A stretch of 64,000 bases of DNA from Niastella soli (lineage in GTDB: Bacteria > Bacteroidota > Bacteroidia > Chitinophagales > Chitinophagaceae), in assembly GCF_017742245.1 (NCBI RefSeq), contig NZ_JAGHKO010000005.1, positions 124,001 through 188,000 on the forward strand, read 5' to 3'. The notes under the pieces are model-generated. The model was not told the origin of the DNA. It saw nothing but the letters and a program-made list of their open reading frames with translations, and made no database searches. Position numbers and translations under genes: made by a program. Every line of letters begins with the position of its first letter. Positions within the stretch are counted from its first letter, which is position 1. Shown here piece by piece: positions 52,373 to 62,219 of the stretch.

Positions 52373-54565
52373 ACTGGCCCAGCCATATACATTATGATTC
52401 ATGATCATCCTGCGCATAAGCTTCATCTTTTGAATTTGTTTTTCCTTAGGCATTTCCAACGCCTGTTTTATAGTATCGGCAGTTTGTTCAATATCGTATG
52501 GGTTAATAATAAGCGCGCCATGAAGTTCCTGTGAGGCGCCTGCAAACCGGCTGAGAATAAGAACGCCATCGTTTTGGTCGCGGGAGGCAATGAATTCTTT
52601 TGCTACCAGGTTCATGCCATCGTGCAGGGAGGTTACCATACATAAATTGGCGGCTCTATAGTAAGGCATGATCTCCTCATGACTGTGATGCCGCTTTAAA
52701 AACAGAATAGGTTGCCAGTTTTTTGTTTTCAACTTCAGGTTGATCCGGTTTATTTCAGTTTCAACTGCAGTAACAGTGTCTGAATAGCTTTTCAGGAGTG
52801 CCCGGCTCACTGCACCAATCTGGACCAGCGTAAATTTACCCTGGTAAGATGGGTACTTGTCTAAAAATCGTTCAACGGCCAAAAACTTTTCAATCAATCC
52901 TTTAGTGTAATCAATTCTTTCTACCCCAATACACATGTATTGCGCAGTAACGCCATGTTGTTTCATTAATTCAGCCGGTTCCTGTCGTGGGGTAGGCTTG
53001 GCTTCATAATTTTTCAAAGTAAAAGCAATGCTGATAGGGAAGGGTTTCACCATGGTAAAATGGTTGCCGACCTTCACCGAAAAGCTTTCCCATATCACCC
53101 GTGATTCGAGGGCGTTATTAACCGTTTCCAGAAAATTATTACAATGGTATTGCGTATGAAATCCTATCAGATCAGCGCCCAGCATACCCTGTAATAGTTC
53201 CTTTTGCCAGGGGCAAATCCCAAACGATTCTGGGTTTGGCCAGGGGATATGCCAGAATATGGCCACTTTGGCATCGGGCCGTTCCTGCTTAATAAAGAGG
53301 GGTAACAGGGCAAAATGGTAATCCTGAACAAGAATAAAAGGATCTTCTTCATTTTTTATTTCTTCAAGCACTGCTTTGGCGTACAGTTGATTTACTTCAA
53401 CATAATAGTCCCAATCAATTTTTCTGAAAATGGGTCTTGTATGTGCAATATGACAAAGCGGCCATAATCCTTCGTTGGAAAAACCATAATAAAAATGGTC
53501 CTCCTGTTCCTTCGATAACCATACACGTCGTAAAGTATACTTGTTTTCATAGGGCGGTACCGATACCTTATCGTGTTCATCCACGGTTTCTTTGTCGGCA
53601 TCACCACTTCCTGATGCGATCCATAACCCGCCGCAGGCCTTTAATATTGGTTCCATGGCTGTAACCATACCGCTGGCGGGAACAATGCATTGTATTTCCC
53701 TGCCGGCGTGGATGTGCATGTAAGGTTCCCGGTTCGAGATGACCACCATCATTTTGTTTTGCAGCAATACTTTCATTTCTTCATTCAAACGCTCGGGTGT
53801 CCATACCGATTCTGCTGTTGTTCTTAGTCTTGCTTCTTCCTGTGCAATAGCCCTCGCTTCCTGCATGGCTTTTGCGATCCCGGAGATCTCTTTGTACAAT
53901 GGTTCAAGAAATGCTACCCGTGGCCGTTTTTGCAGCAGGTCAAAGTCGCCCGATCTGGCGGCCCTGGCCCATTCAATTACCCTGTTGATCGGCGATAAAA
54001 TTCCCCATCTTATGATAAGCAGGGTTACAACAGAAATAACAAGGGCCTGCAAAAACCAGCGCCAGAAGTTACGGAACCAGATGCTATTTGTAAGGTGCCT
54101 GATGTATTCTGCATCGGTATAAAAAACAACAGCAGCCGCAGGCAGATCGACCTTTTTTATAAGCCTGGTATATACATAATAGTTATTGTTGTTTATTTTA
54201 ATAAACCGGCCCATGGAGGAGTCGGCAGAGATCGCCAGTGAAACAAAATCTGTTGAAGCTGGCAGGAATGGCTTTACATCCTGGTTTAAAGGAATAATAC
54301 TATCCTGGTTAAAATAAACGGCCATACCGGCAAATCTGTATTGACCAATAACACTGTCGGTGATCTTACTGTATCGAAGGCTGTCGCCCTGTTCTACGCT
54401 TTCAAAGTAAGTCTTGTAAAAATCTTCAGCAACCCGGATGGTCTTCCCTTCCAGCTCATTTCTTAATTGCTCTCTGTCACTGGAGATCTGAACAATGGTG
54501 AAGCCAAGGGCTACCAAACCAACTGCCACAATAATAGATGTTATTAAAGCCAGATTAATTTTCAT
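52337..54565 (-). CDS. otsA: Trehalose-6-phosphate synthase fused to a membrane HAMP sensor
   Basis: Start MKINLALIT (54565) is preferred over an ATG 42 bases upstream. In the resulting 742-residue protein, a first membrane helix ([20 protein letters not shown]) and a periplasmic loop of about 140 residues (to about 170) lead to a second helix ([17 protein letters not shown]), a HAMP-like segment ([16 protein letters not shown]) and a helical linker. The GT20 synthase domain begins around residue 270 ([13 protein letters not shown]) with [38 protein letters not shown] and [33 protein letters not shown], which hold the sugar-donor binding sites. The enzyme makes trehalose-6-phosphate from UDP-glucose and glucose-6-phosphate. 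The sensor suggests control by an external signal. otsB is divergent. Confidence 0.9.
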   Translation of the reverse strand: MKINLALITSIIVAVGLVALGFTIVQISSDREQLRNELEGKTIRVAEDFYKTYFESVEQGDSLRYSKITDSVIGQYRFAGMAVYFNQDSIIPLNQDVKPFLPASTDFVSLAISADSSMGRFIKINNNNYYVYTRLIKKVDLPAAAVVFYTDAEYIRHLTNSIWFRNFWRWFLQALVISVVTLLIIRWGILSPINRVIEWARAARSGDFDLLQKRPRVAFLEPLYKEISGIAKAMQEARAIAQEEARLRTTAESVWTPERLNEEMKVLLQNKMMVVISNREPYMHIHAGREIQCIVPASGMVTAMEPILKACGGLWIASGSGDADKETVDEHDKVSVPPYENKYTLRRVWLSKEQEDHFYYGFSNEGLWPLCHIAHTRPIFRKIDWDYYVEVNQLYAKAVLEEIKNEEDPFILVQDYHFALLPLFIKQERPDAKVAIFWHIPWPNPESFGICPWQKELLQGMLGADLIGFHTQYHCNNFLETVNNALESRVIWESFSVKVGNHFTMVKPFPISIAFTLKNYEAKPTPRQEPAELMKQHGVTAQYMCIGVERIDYTKGLIEKFLAVERFLDKYPSYQGKFTLVQIGAVSRALLKSYSDTVTAVETEINRINLKLKTKNWQPILFLKRHHSHEEIMPYYRAANLCMVTSLHDGMNLVAKEFIASRDQNDGVLILSRFAGASQELHGALIINPYDIEQTADTIKQALEMPKEKQIQKMKLMRRMIMNHNVYGWASNILRTMSSIQN

Positions 54566-54794
54566 ATTCCTGTTTGTGTATACGGTCTTCTTTTGTTTTA
54601 CGATCAAACCACAAATGAGTAAATTACGCTACGAATGTGCAGGGGTCTCTTACCTATGAATTAAGGGAGCAGGAGTTTTGTGTTGCAAATTTACCTGAAA
54701 TTAAAGCTTGTACGTGGAATTAATTTTTTTCTAATTCTGTTTTAACGTATGACTTGATAACCATTTTTAATTTGCACGTATAAAAAGTATGTAA

Positions 54795-55574
54795 GTGAAG
54801 TTTTTGGATTATTATTCAAAGTTTGATCTCATCGAGCAATACCGGTCAGCCAACAGAAGACTGATCCTGTTGGATTATGACGGTACGTTGATCTCCTTCT
54901 TTTCCAACCCTTCGGATGCAATACCTGGCGATAACTTAATGGAAATATTGTGCAAACTGAACACCACCAAAAATGATCTCTGTATAATCAGCGGCAGAAA
55001 CAGGGACTGGTTTGATAAATGGTTTGTGCATCTGAATATAAACATTATAGCCGAGCATGGCGGTTGTGTAAAATTAAAAGGACAGCCCTGGTTGAAGAAA
55101 GAAACCGGTCCCAACCGCTGGAAGGATGCGGTAAAAGAGGTAATGAACAAATATGTTCGGGAATGCCGGCCCACCTTTATAGAGGAAAAAGAATATGCAA
55201 TTGTCTGGCATTATCGTAATGCCCATGTGAGTCAGGGAAATTTACTGGCTGCCGAGCTTTACAATGAATTAAAAGAGGAGCTCAACAACGAAAACGTGGA
55301 TGTTTTTACAGGTAAAAAGATTGTTGAAGTAAAAGTAAAGGGAATTAATAAGGGCGCCGCGATAAAACAGTTCTTAATTGCCAATAAGTACGATTTTATT
55401 TTAGCCGTAGGGGATGATTATACAGATGAAGCCATGTTTGAAGTACTGGCCCCGGTGAACGATAGTTTTACCATTAAAGTGGGCGACGATGCCTCCTTCG
55501 CGCAATTCAATCTTTATACACCACAAATGGTTGTTTCCCTACTGGAAATGTTTACTCATATTGCTGAACGATAA
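54795..55574 (+). CDS. otsB: Trehalose-6-phosphate phosphatase
   Basis: The frame uses GTG at 54795 as start. The 259-residue HAD phosphatase has motif I LLDYDGTLISF (Asp27, Asp29), motif II in LCIISGRNRDWFDKWF, the cap strand LNINIIAEHGG and motif III/IV VGDDYTDEAMFEVL. It removes the phosphate to give trehalose. It is divergent from otsA with 229 bases between the start codons, so the pair probably shares a control region. The MOSC-fusion gene follows at 16 bases. Confidence 0.92.
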   Translation: MKFLDYYSKFDLIEQYRSANRRLILLDYDGTLISFFSNPSDAIPGDNLMEILCKLNTTKNDLCIISGRNRDWFDKWFVHLNINIIAEHGGCVKLKGQPWLKKETGPNRWKDAVKEVMNKYVRECRPTFIEEKEYAIVWHYRNAHVSQGNLLAAELYNELKEELNNENVDVFTGKKIVEVKVKGINKGAAIKQFLIANKYDFILAVGDDYTDEAMFEVLAPVNDSFTIKVGDDASFAQFNLYTPQMVVSLLEMFTHIAER

Positions 55575-55590
55575 CAAACTGTTATCTCTC

Positions 55591-57333
55591 ATGAAAGTCT
55601 TATCTGTAAATGTTGGGCTGTCGCGGGAAGTTGAATTCCGCGGGAAACTTATCAAGACCTCTATTTTTAAAAAGCCGGTTGGTGGCAGGGTGATGGTACG
55701 GCGGCTAAACATTGATGGAGATCGTCAGACAGACCTGGGGGCGCACGGTGGGGAGCATCGTGCTGTATTTGTTTACCAGGCAGAATCCTACGAATATTGG
55801 CGGCAGCATTTGAAGCGGCCCGATCTGTATTACGGTCAATTCGGCGAGAATCTGACTGTGGAGGGACTGGCTGATAAAGATGTATGTATTGGTGACCGTT
55901 ATGCGATAGGTAGTGCTGTATTCGAAGTTACGCAACCAAGGGTCACTTGCTATAGAGTAGGAATAAGTTTGGGGGTTCCGGAAATGCCGGCCTTGCTGGT
56001 AACTCACAAACGACCTGGTTTTTATTTCCGGGTTATCCAGGAAGGAGAAATAGGCGCGGGTGACCTTATTCAAAAGATTGCTGACGGTCCGGAGCATATG
56101 AACATTGTTGAGGTGGATGCTTTGTTATATTTAAACAACCATCCCAAAGATCAATTGCTGAAAGCTTTAAAAATTCCTGCATTAAGCAAAGGTTGGAGCC
56201 AATCATTTCAGGACCTTTTAAAGGCGGAAGAAGCAGGCGTAACAACGGGCAATACAGGTCTTTCAGGCGCTTATGGCCGGCCGCTTGCCTGGGAAGGGTA
56301 TCGTCCTTTTATCGTTCAGCGTTCACAAATAGAAACTGCTGACATTCGTTCGTTTGAGCTACGCCCTGGCGATGGGAAACCATTGGCTGATTTTTTGCCT
56401 GGTCAACATATTGCAGTTCGACTTCCTGCCGGTCCCAATAAGACTGCGTTAACGCGGATGTTTTCCCTTTGTGGGCCGCAAGGAACTGACACTTACCGGA
56501 TAGCTGTTAAACGTGAGCGGGTAGGAGTTGTTAGTGAATATATGCATACCCATTTGCTGGAAGGCGATCTGGTTGAGGTCAGTGCGCCCATGGGTGATTT
56601 CATTTTATCTGATAAGAAGGGACCCGTTGTGTTGTTAAGCGCGGGTGTTGGAATTACGCCATTGCTTTCCATGCTGCAGGCTATTGAACGCGATTCTCCC
56701 ATGCGGGAGGTATGGTGGGTACACTCTGCGCGAAACGGGGCCAGTTATCCTTTTTTAAAGGAGGTAGAAGAAATTGCTGCCCATTTGAGAAACTTTCATG
56801 GAATAAGGATTTTTAGTCAGCCGGTAAGCGAAGAAAAGCCAGGAATACAATACGATTTTCAGGGGCATCTTGATCTCACCATTTTGACAAACCAGCAATT
56901 CCCCCCGGGATGCAATTATTATATCTGCGGTCCTATGGGGTATATGTCGGTCATCACGACAGCACTGCGATCACTTGGCAATGCTGATTGGCAAATTAAG
57001 ACAGAGTTATTTGGGAATATGGATATTGCGACCACCGCTGGCATAACGCCACATCTTCCTCCTGATAACACAGGAACAGGACCGCTTGTTAATTTTACAA
57101 AAAGCAATATTTCGTTTAATTGGAATACCCGGTTTAATAATATCCTGGAAGCTGCCGAAACTTGTGATATCCAGGTTCATTGGTCGTGCAGGGTTGGGGT
57201 GTGTCATCGTTGTGAAAGCTCCCTGCTGGATGGAAAAATTGAATACGACCCGTCCCCGTTAGATCCTCCTGCAATGGGCAGGGTGCTGATCTGCTGTTCC
57301 CGTCCTGTCACAGATATTGAGTTGGATCTATAA
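55591..57333 (+). CDS. MOSC domain fused to a flavin reductase and 2Fe-2S domain
   Basis: Start MKVLSVNVG (55591) avoids overlap with otsB; an ATG 102 bases upstream lies inside it. Residues 1-215 form a YiiM-type MOSC domain (LGAHGGEHRAVFVYQ, YGQFGENLTVEGL, TQPRVTCYRVGI), where Cys in RVTCYR is the candidate molybdenum ligand. Residues 235-470 are a ferredoxin-NADP-reductase-like module (RMFSLCGPQ, LLSAGVGITPLLSML, NYYICGPMGYM). Residues 490-580 hold a plant-type 2Fe-2S cluster (CRVGVCHRC, later Cys in LICCS). One chain can thus pass electrons from NAD(P)H to a molybdenum site; reduction of N-hydroxylated compounds is the likely job. Confidence 0.88.
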   Translation: MKVLSVNVGLSREVEFRGKLIKTSIFKKPVGGRVMVRRLNIDGDRQTDLGAHGGEHRAVFVYQAESYEYWRQHLKRPDLYYGQFGENLTVEGLADKDVCIGDRYAIGSAVFEVTQPRVTCYRVGISLGVPEMPALLVTHKRPGFYFRVIQEGEIGAGDLIQKIADGPEHMNIVEVDALLYLNNHPKDQLLKALKIPALSKGWSQSFQDLLKAEEAGVTTGNTGLSGAYGRPLAWEGYRPFIVQRSQIETADIRSFELRPGDGKPLADFLPGQHIAVRLPAGPNKTALTRMFSLCGPQGTDTYRIAVKRERVGVVSEYMHTHLLEGDLVEVSAPMGDFILSDKKGPVVLLSAGVGITPLLSMLQAIERDSPMREVWWVHSARNGASYPFLKEVEEIAAHLRNFHGIRIFSQPVSEEKPGIQYDFQGHLDLTILTNQQFPPGCNYYICGPMGYMSVITTALRSLGNADWQIKTELFGNMDIATTAGITPHLPPDNTGTGPLVNFTKSNISFNWNTRFNNILEAAETCDIQVHWSCRVGVCHRCESSLLDGKIEYDPSPLDPPAMGRVLICCSRPVTDIELDL

Positions 57334-57342
57334 ACTGGGATA

Positions 57343-58359
57343 ATGAAAAATAAAAACAAGGGTGCTTATAAAGCCAGTTTTCTTGAGTTTATGCCTGTTA
57401 GCCTTTTTGGTGGCGTAATGGGACTCTCGGCTCTTTGTTTTGCCTGGCGGCTGGCCTGTAGGGCCTGGCATATAAACAGGTTAATTGCTGAAGTTATAGG
57501 ATGTGCAGCAATTATCGCTTTTGTTATGCTGGTTATAGCCTACGCTGTCAAGTGGGTGTTGTACCCGGCATCGGTAAAAAGTGAATTCAATGATCCTGTT
57601 TCTATAAGCTTTTTTTCAACGATTATCATCTCCATATTACTCATGCCTGGAATTTTATTGCCATATGCCCCAGTGATCGCAGCTGCATTATGGCTATCAG
57701 GTGTATTGTTGATGTTTTTATTCGCCTGGTTTGTACTGCGTAAATGGATGCGCAAACCACAGTCGCCTGAAAGCGCTATGCCTGTTTGGGTGCTACCGGT
57801 TACAGGGACCCTGAATGTGCCTATAGTTGGCAGCTCATTGCACTTTACGGGTGCTCATGAATTGTGTTTGATGTTTTTTGGCTTCGGGATCATCTTTATA
57901 ATAATCCTGATGGCGATTATTTTTTCTCGGCTTTTTTTTCAGGCACCAATGGCAACCAATGCCCAACCGTCCCTTATAATTCTGGTGGCACCTTTTGCCC
58001 TGGCTTTTAATGGGTATAAAGGGATCACCGGAGTTCAGGATATGATGGCGAGTACGTTCTTTTATTTTTTCATTTTTCTATTGATAATATTAGGCAGTAA
58101 AATATTCTTATTACCTAAGTCTTGTCCCTTTCAGGTCTCCTGGTGGTCCGTGAGCTTTCCGTTGGCTGCAGTGTCAGTGGCCTGTTTAAGTTATGCGCAA
58201 ATGCAGCCGGATATAGTACACCGGATGGCTGCGGCATTGTTGTTATTTGTTACAACTTTTGTCATTCTATACTTACTGGTACAAACTGTTTATATAATCT
58301 GGAGTGGTAGGTATCCCAAACCTGTTGAATTTAAGTCAGTCCATTCCGTTGCTGCTTAA
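57343..58359 (+). CDS. SLAC1/TehA-family anion channel-like protein
   Basis: The 338-residue protein has ten membrane helices and the TDT/SLAC1 layout: FMPVSLFGGVMGLSALCFAWRLA at the first helix, then YAVKWVLYP and NDPVSISFFSTIIISILL, VWVLPVTGTLNVPIVG and FFGFGIIFIIILMAIIFSRLFF. It sits in the inner membrane and may pass small anions; a part in tellurite resistance is known for some relatives only. It starts 9 bases after the MOSC fusion gene and belongs to the same transcript. Confidence 0.88.
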   Translation: MKNKNKGAYKASFLEFMPVSLFGGVMGLSALCFAWRLACRAWHINRLIAEVIGCAAIIAFVMLVIAYAVKWVLYPASVKSEFNDPVSISFFSTIIISILLMPGILLPYAPVIAAALWLSGVLLMFLFAWFVLRKWMRKPQSPESAMPVWVLPVTGTLNVPIVGSSLHFTGAHELCLMFFGFGIIFIIILMAIIFSRLFFQAPMATNAQPSLIILVAPFALAFNGYKGITGVQDMMASTFFYFFIFLLIILGSKIFLLPKSCPFQVSWWSVSFPLAAVSVACLSYAQMQPDIVHRMAAALLLFVTTFVILYLLVQTVYIIWSGRYPKPVEFKSVHSVAA

Positions 58360-58425
58360 CCCTTCTTTTATAATTGAGATGGATATGGGAGCCAATGTTG
58401 GCCTTGAAGCTTATTTGTTGTAATG

Positions 58426-58445
58426 AATAGACTGGTCTGTCTATT
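58426..58445. promoter_or_regulatory. TetR-type operator-like palindrome before the MFS gene
   Basis: AATAGAC (58426-58432) and GTCTATT (58439-58445) form a perfect inverted repeat with a 6-nt spacer (TGGTCT), 51 bases before the MFS start codon. Size and sequence resemble a TetR-family operator. No TetR gene is in the window. Confidence 0.45.
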
Positions 58446-58496
58446 TATAAAAAAGTTGATTATCTTCACCTCCGTTTATCCGATCAATCATATAAG

Positions 58497-59705
58497 ATGA
58501 GTTTAAAAAAATCCAATTTACATCCGGCTATTATTCCGTTGATGGCGGTTTCCGCAGGTATTATCATTGCCAATATTTATTATAATCAGCCTATCCTGAA
58601 AGATATTGCGGTGTCAATTAATGTCAGTGAAGCAGCGATAGGTAAAATTTCCATGCTTACACAACTGGGTTTTGGGGTGGGCATGTTTTTCCTGCTTCCA
58701 TTGGGTGATAAGCTTAACCGTAAAAACCTGATCCTTTTCCTGATGGTGATGCTGGGCGTTTTGCTGGTTGGGTTAACGTTTGCTTCCAGCCTGGCGTTGG
58801 TGTACCTACTGAGTTTCCTGATCGGGTTGTGTTCAACACCGGCCCAGATCATTTTACCTATGGCGGCTACCTTAGATGGCGTGAACCGGGGAAAAACGGT
58901 GGGAAGAGTATTTGCCGGCATCCTGGTAGGTATCTTAGGCGCGAGAGTAGTGAGCGGGTTTATTTCCAGCTGGTTAGGTTGGCGGTATGTCTATGGCATG
59001 TCTGCAACACTGGTATTTGGGGCAGTTGTTTTACTAAAAAGATTTCTTCCAGACGTAGCTCCAAAATTCAAGGGGAATTATTTTCACCTGCTAAAGTCAA
59101 CTTTATTGCTGATCAAAGAATACAGACTACTAAGACAGGCTGCTTTGTTGGGCGCCTTTACATTTGGGGTTTTTTGTTCATTCTGGACCACGCTCACGTT
59201 TCATCTTAGTGCCGCGCCGCTTAGCTATTCAGCCAGTACTATTGGGAGTTTTGGGCTTATTGCAATTGGTGGGGCCTTGGTGGCACCTTATTTTGGAAAA
59301 CAAGCTGATAAAGGAGGTGCTTATAAGTCATTATTTATAACGGGAAGTCTTACTATCGGAAGTGTTGTTTTAATTAAGCTTTTTCCGCTTTCAATGCCGG
59401 TTTTGGTGGTTAGTATTTTCTTTTTGGATATTGGGGTGCAGGCAACGCAGATCACCAATTTTGCCCGCATCTATAGTTTGCACGAACATGCCCACAGCCG
59501 GTTAAATACGATCTATATGACCACCTATTTTATAGGAGGGGCCATTGGTACCTATTTTGGTTTGCTTTCGTGGCGGATAGGAGGTTGGAATTTGTCTACC
59601 TGGCAAATGTTGTTATGGGGTTCTATTGCCATGACAATTGTTATTGTATCTGAGAAATTGAACTCCAAACGGTTAAGAGCTGTTACAATGAGTGAAGCTG
59701 CTTAA
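58497..59705 (+). CDS. MFS transporter (drug/sugar efflux type)
   Basis: The 402-residue protein has twelve membrane helices. The first is followed by ANIYYNQPILKDIA, and the loop 2-3 motif is GDKLNRKNL, a form of the MFS motif G-x-x-x-D-R-x-x-R/K. FAGILVGILGARVVSGFISSWLGWRYVY is the motif C/loop region of proton-drug antiporters. It is in the inner membrane and exports a small molecule. The gene is preceded by a palindromic operator and followed 35 bases later by an AraC regulator. Confidence 0.92.
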   Translation: MSLKKSNLHPAIIPLMAVSAGIIIANIYYNQPILKDIAVSINVSEAAIGKISMLTQLGFGVGMFFLLPLGDKLNRKNLILFLMVMLGVLLVGLTFASSLALVYLLSFLIGLCSTPAQIILPMAATLDGVNRGKTVGRVFAGILVGILGARVVSGFISSWLGWRYVYGMSATLVFGAVVLLKRFLPDVAPKFKGNYFHLLKSTLLLIKEYRLLRQAALLGAFTFGVFCSFWTTLTFHLSAAPLSYSASTIGSFGLIAIGGALVAPYFGKQADKGGAYKSLFITGSLTIGSVVLIKLFPLSMPVLVVSIFFLDIGVQATQITNFARIYSLHEHAHSRLNTIYMTTYFIGGAIGTYFGLLSWRIGGWNLSTWQMLLWGSIAMTIVIVSEKLNSKRLRAVTMSEAA

Positions 59706-59740
59706 GCGGGCCTGTATATTTTTAATTAAACAGTACGTAC

Positions 59741-60613
59741 ATGTGCGCTATAAAAACCTTTACACTCTCCAGGCATAGCCGGCTTTTTTCTGTGCCCGAT
59801 AGTAACAAGGAATATCTTTTTGTGCAATCGGGTGAACATCCCTATCATGAAGAGCCATACCGCGCCGAGAGTTATGCTATTGTCTATATTAAAGAAGGTG
59901 GTGTAAAGCTAAGTGCAGGTACGGTATCAATAGATGTGGATGCGCCTGCCATGATCACCCTGGGGCCGTCGGTTATCCGGTACTTTTCTAAACGCAGCGA
60001 CCTGCTGAAGATGGATGTTATTTTTTTTAAGGATACTTTTTTATTGGAGCAACATGCTGACGCATTATTTCTATCGAGGTACGATTTTTTTGAAAACAAT
60101 GATCGCCATACTTTACCGCTGAAAGGAGCTTTTCTGAATAAATTCAGTAAAATATTTGAACTCATACAACTGACGCAAACTACTTCTACCTATCATGAAG
60201 CGCAGCTTATCCGAAGCTATATTTTTGCGTTGATCTATGAAATAGATGGGTATTGCCGGGAACAAGTTGCTCCAGGAGATTCTTTTGGGAAGGCGCATCC
60301 GCTGCTGACAAATTTCAGGCAGTTGCTTAACCGTCATTATATGCAGGAGCATAAACTGGATTTTTATGCCAGTCAGCTTCATCTCACACCCAAGTCGCTT
60401 TCGGCCGCCATTAAAAAGCAAACGGGGAAATCGGCCGGAAAATGGATCGATGATACGGTAACGCTTGAAGCAAAAGTATTGCTACAAAACAAAGCGCTCA
60501 CGGTGTCACAGGTCAGTGGAATGCTGAATTTCTCAGATCAATCTGTGTTTGGTAAGTTCTTCCGGGCAAACGCGGGTATGTCGCCAGTCGAATACCGGAA
60601 ACAATTCCTTTAA
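59741..60613 (+). CDS. AraC-family transcriptional regulator next to efflux genes
   Basis: The 290-residue protein has a cupin-like sensor (EPYRAESYAIVYIKEGGVKLSAG) and the C-terminal double HTH (KLDFYASQLHLTPKSLSAAIKKQTG and VSQVSGMLNFSDQSVFGKFFRA, then GMSPVEYRKQF). It sits between an MFS gene and a TolC-HlyD-MFS operon on the same strand, with direct repeats in the next intergenic region, and probably controls that operon. Confidence 0.92.
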   Translation: MCAIKTFTLSRHSRLFSVPDSNKEYLFVQSGEHPYHEEPYRAESYAIVYIKEGGVKLSAGTVSIDVDAPAMITLGPSVIRYFSKRSDLLKMDVIFFKDTFLLEQHADALFLSRYDFFENNDRHTLPLKGAFLNKFSKIFELIQLTQTTSTYHEAQLIRSYIFALIYEIDGYCREQVAPGDSFGKAHPLLTNFRQLLNRHYMQEHKLDFYASQLHLTPKSLSAAIKKQTGKSAGKWIDDTVTLEAKVLLQNKALTVSQVSGMLNFSDQSVFGKFFRANAGMSPVEYRKQFL

Positions 60614-60638
60614 AGGAATTCATTCTTCATATACGGTC

Positions 60639-60776
60639 TTTCGACGAATATTGTCTTAGCCTGATTAGACCTGTAAGGTGGACGCTTGCGCCAGGTAGGG
60701 GGAATTTTGAATGGTAGCTTTTATAAAAAGTGATGTAGATCACATATTCCATCATAAGCCATTTCGACGAATACTG
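60639..60776. promoter_or_regulatory. Two direct repeats upstream of the efflux operon
   Basis: TTTCGACGAATATTG (60639-60653) recurs as TTTCGACGAATACTG (60762-60776) with one change, 123 bases apart, and each is followed within 4-12 bases by GCCT. Spacing and position fit AraC-type sites that could form a loop upstream of the tolC gene. Confidence 0.55.
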
Positions 60777-60839
60777 AGGCTATTCAGCCTATTATTACTT
60801 TCCCATTAATCAGACATTTGTGTGGGAAATATTTGAGTT

Positions 60840-62201
60840 ATGGATATTAATAATTACATCGGCTGCAAATGCCGTTTGTTTGTTAGAGTTCTATTACTGA
60901 CTGTTCTTTTGTTCAGGGCCACCAAAGGAAGTGCACAGGCTTACAATGGTAATACATTCAAACTTACCCTTGAAGAAGCCGTGCGCTTTGCAAAGGGACA
61001 GAATAAGCTGGTGCAGGCTGCCACTATTGAAGAAAGCGCTGCCGGTGAAGATCTTAAAGATGCGTATAACGCGGCATTGCCAACAATTACTGCCAACGGT
61101 TCTTATCAACGTTTTTCCCGTCTCACCCTTTTTACGGATGGCCTCAGTCATTCCGCTACCGGACCAAGGAAACCAACGCCAAATGGGGCTGCTTTGGGTG
61201 TTGACGCTTTATTTAATATTTATAGTGGAGGTAAGCAGCGGGCGTTACAAAGTGAACAGCAATCGCGGTTACACCTCGCGAGGTTGAATGCTAAAGATCA
61301 ATCGGGTAGCATAGCGTTGCAAACAGCCCAACAGTACCTAGAACTGGTAAGGTTGACCGATCTGCAGCAGCTTATTGCTGATCAGCTTAACCGGGCACAA
61401 ACGCGGGTCAATAACATCAACGCACTTTATAATAATCAAAAGGTCACTAAGAGTGATGTATTGCGAGCAGAGGTAGTGTTGTCGAACGTTGAACTTTCTT
61501 TACAGGAGAATGAAAACAATTTAACCATTACGAACCAGAAACTGGATGACCTGCTGAACATTCCTGATACAGTGCGGATCTCACCGGTAGATTCAGCCGG
61601 TATGGCAAAGCCTGCAATAAGTTCATTACAGTCTTTTATCGAAGCCGCAGGGGTTACTTCTTATGCCATACAAAAGACAACTGAAAGTATAGAACTGCAG
61701 CGCGCCAGATTAAAAGGTATCAAAAGTGGCAACCTGCCAACTATAAGCTTTTATACGGCTTACGGGTTGAATTATCCTAATTACCTGTTCTTTCCACCTG
61801 TTGATCAGGCTTATGCCATAGGTTTTGTTGGCCTGAAAGCGCAATACAGTATTTCTTCACTTTATCATAATAAGCGTAAGGTGGAAGCGGCCAGGCTTCG
61901 GATAAAGGAAGGGGAAGTACAGCAACAGGCTGTTGCTGATAATGTTCGAACAGAGGCGCATTCCTTATATATAAAATACGTGGAGGCGCTTACCAGGATA
62001 CAGGTAAATGAACGGTCGGTAGAGCAGGCCCAGGTCAATTATAAGATCGTAAACACAAAATACTTAAATCAGCTTTCCCTGTTAACAGATCTGCTGGATG
62101 CCGATAATCTTTACCAGGAATCACGCTTCAATTTGATCAGGGCGCAAACGAACGCGCTCAGTATTTACTATAATATCCTTTACGTCAGTGGTAATTTATA
62201 A
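60840..62201 (+). CDS. TolC-family outer-membrane efflux protein
   Basis: The 453-residue protein has a signal peptide (FVRVLLLTVLLFRATKGSAQ) and two TolC repeats of long helices and short strands: LTLEEAVRFAKGQNKLVQAA, PTITANGSYQRFSR, LDDLLNIP and the second-half LPTISFYTAYGLNYPNY, with the coiled-coil helices of the tunnel between. It is the outer-membrane exit duct of the pump whose other two parts follow (HlyD at 18 bases, MFS after that). Confidence 0.93.
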   Translation: MDINNYIGCKCRLFVRVLLLTVLLFRATKGSAQAYNGNTFKLTLEEAVRFAKGQNKLVQAATIEESAAGEDLKDAYNAALPTITANGSYQRFSRLTLFTDGLSHSATGPRKPTPNGAALGVDALFNIYSGGKQRALQSEQQSRLHLARLNAKDQSGSIALQTAQQYLELVRLTDLQQLIADQLNRAQTRVNNINALYNNQKVTKSDVLRAEVVLSNVELSLQENENNLTITNQKLDDLLNIPDTVRISPVDSAGMAKPAISSLQSFIEAAGVTSYAIQKTTESIELQRARLKGIKSGNLPTISFYTAYGLNYPNYLFFPPVDQAYAIGFVGLKAQYSISSLYHNKRKVEAARLRIKEGEVQQQAVADNVRTEAHSLYIKYVEALTRIQVNERSVEQAQVNYKIVNTKYLNQLSLLTDLLDADNLYQESRFNLIRAQTNALSIYYNILYVSGNL

Positions 62202-62219
62202 AGTGAACAATTTAGAAAA

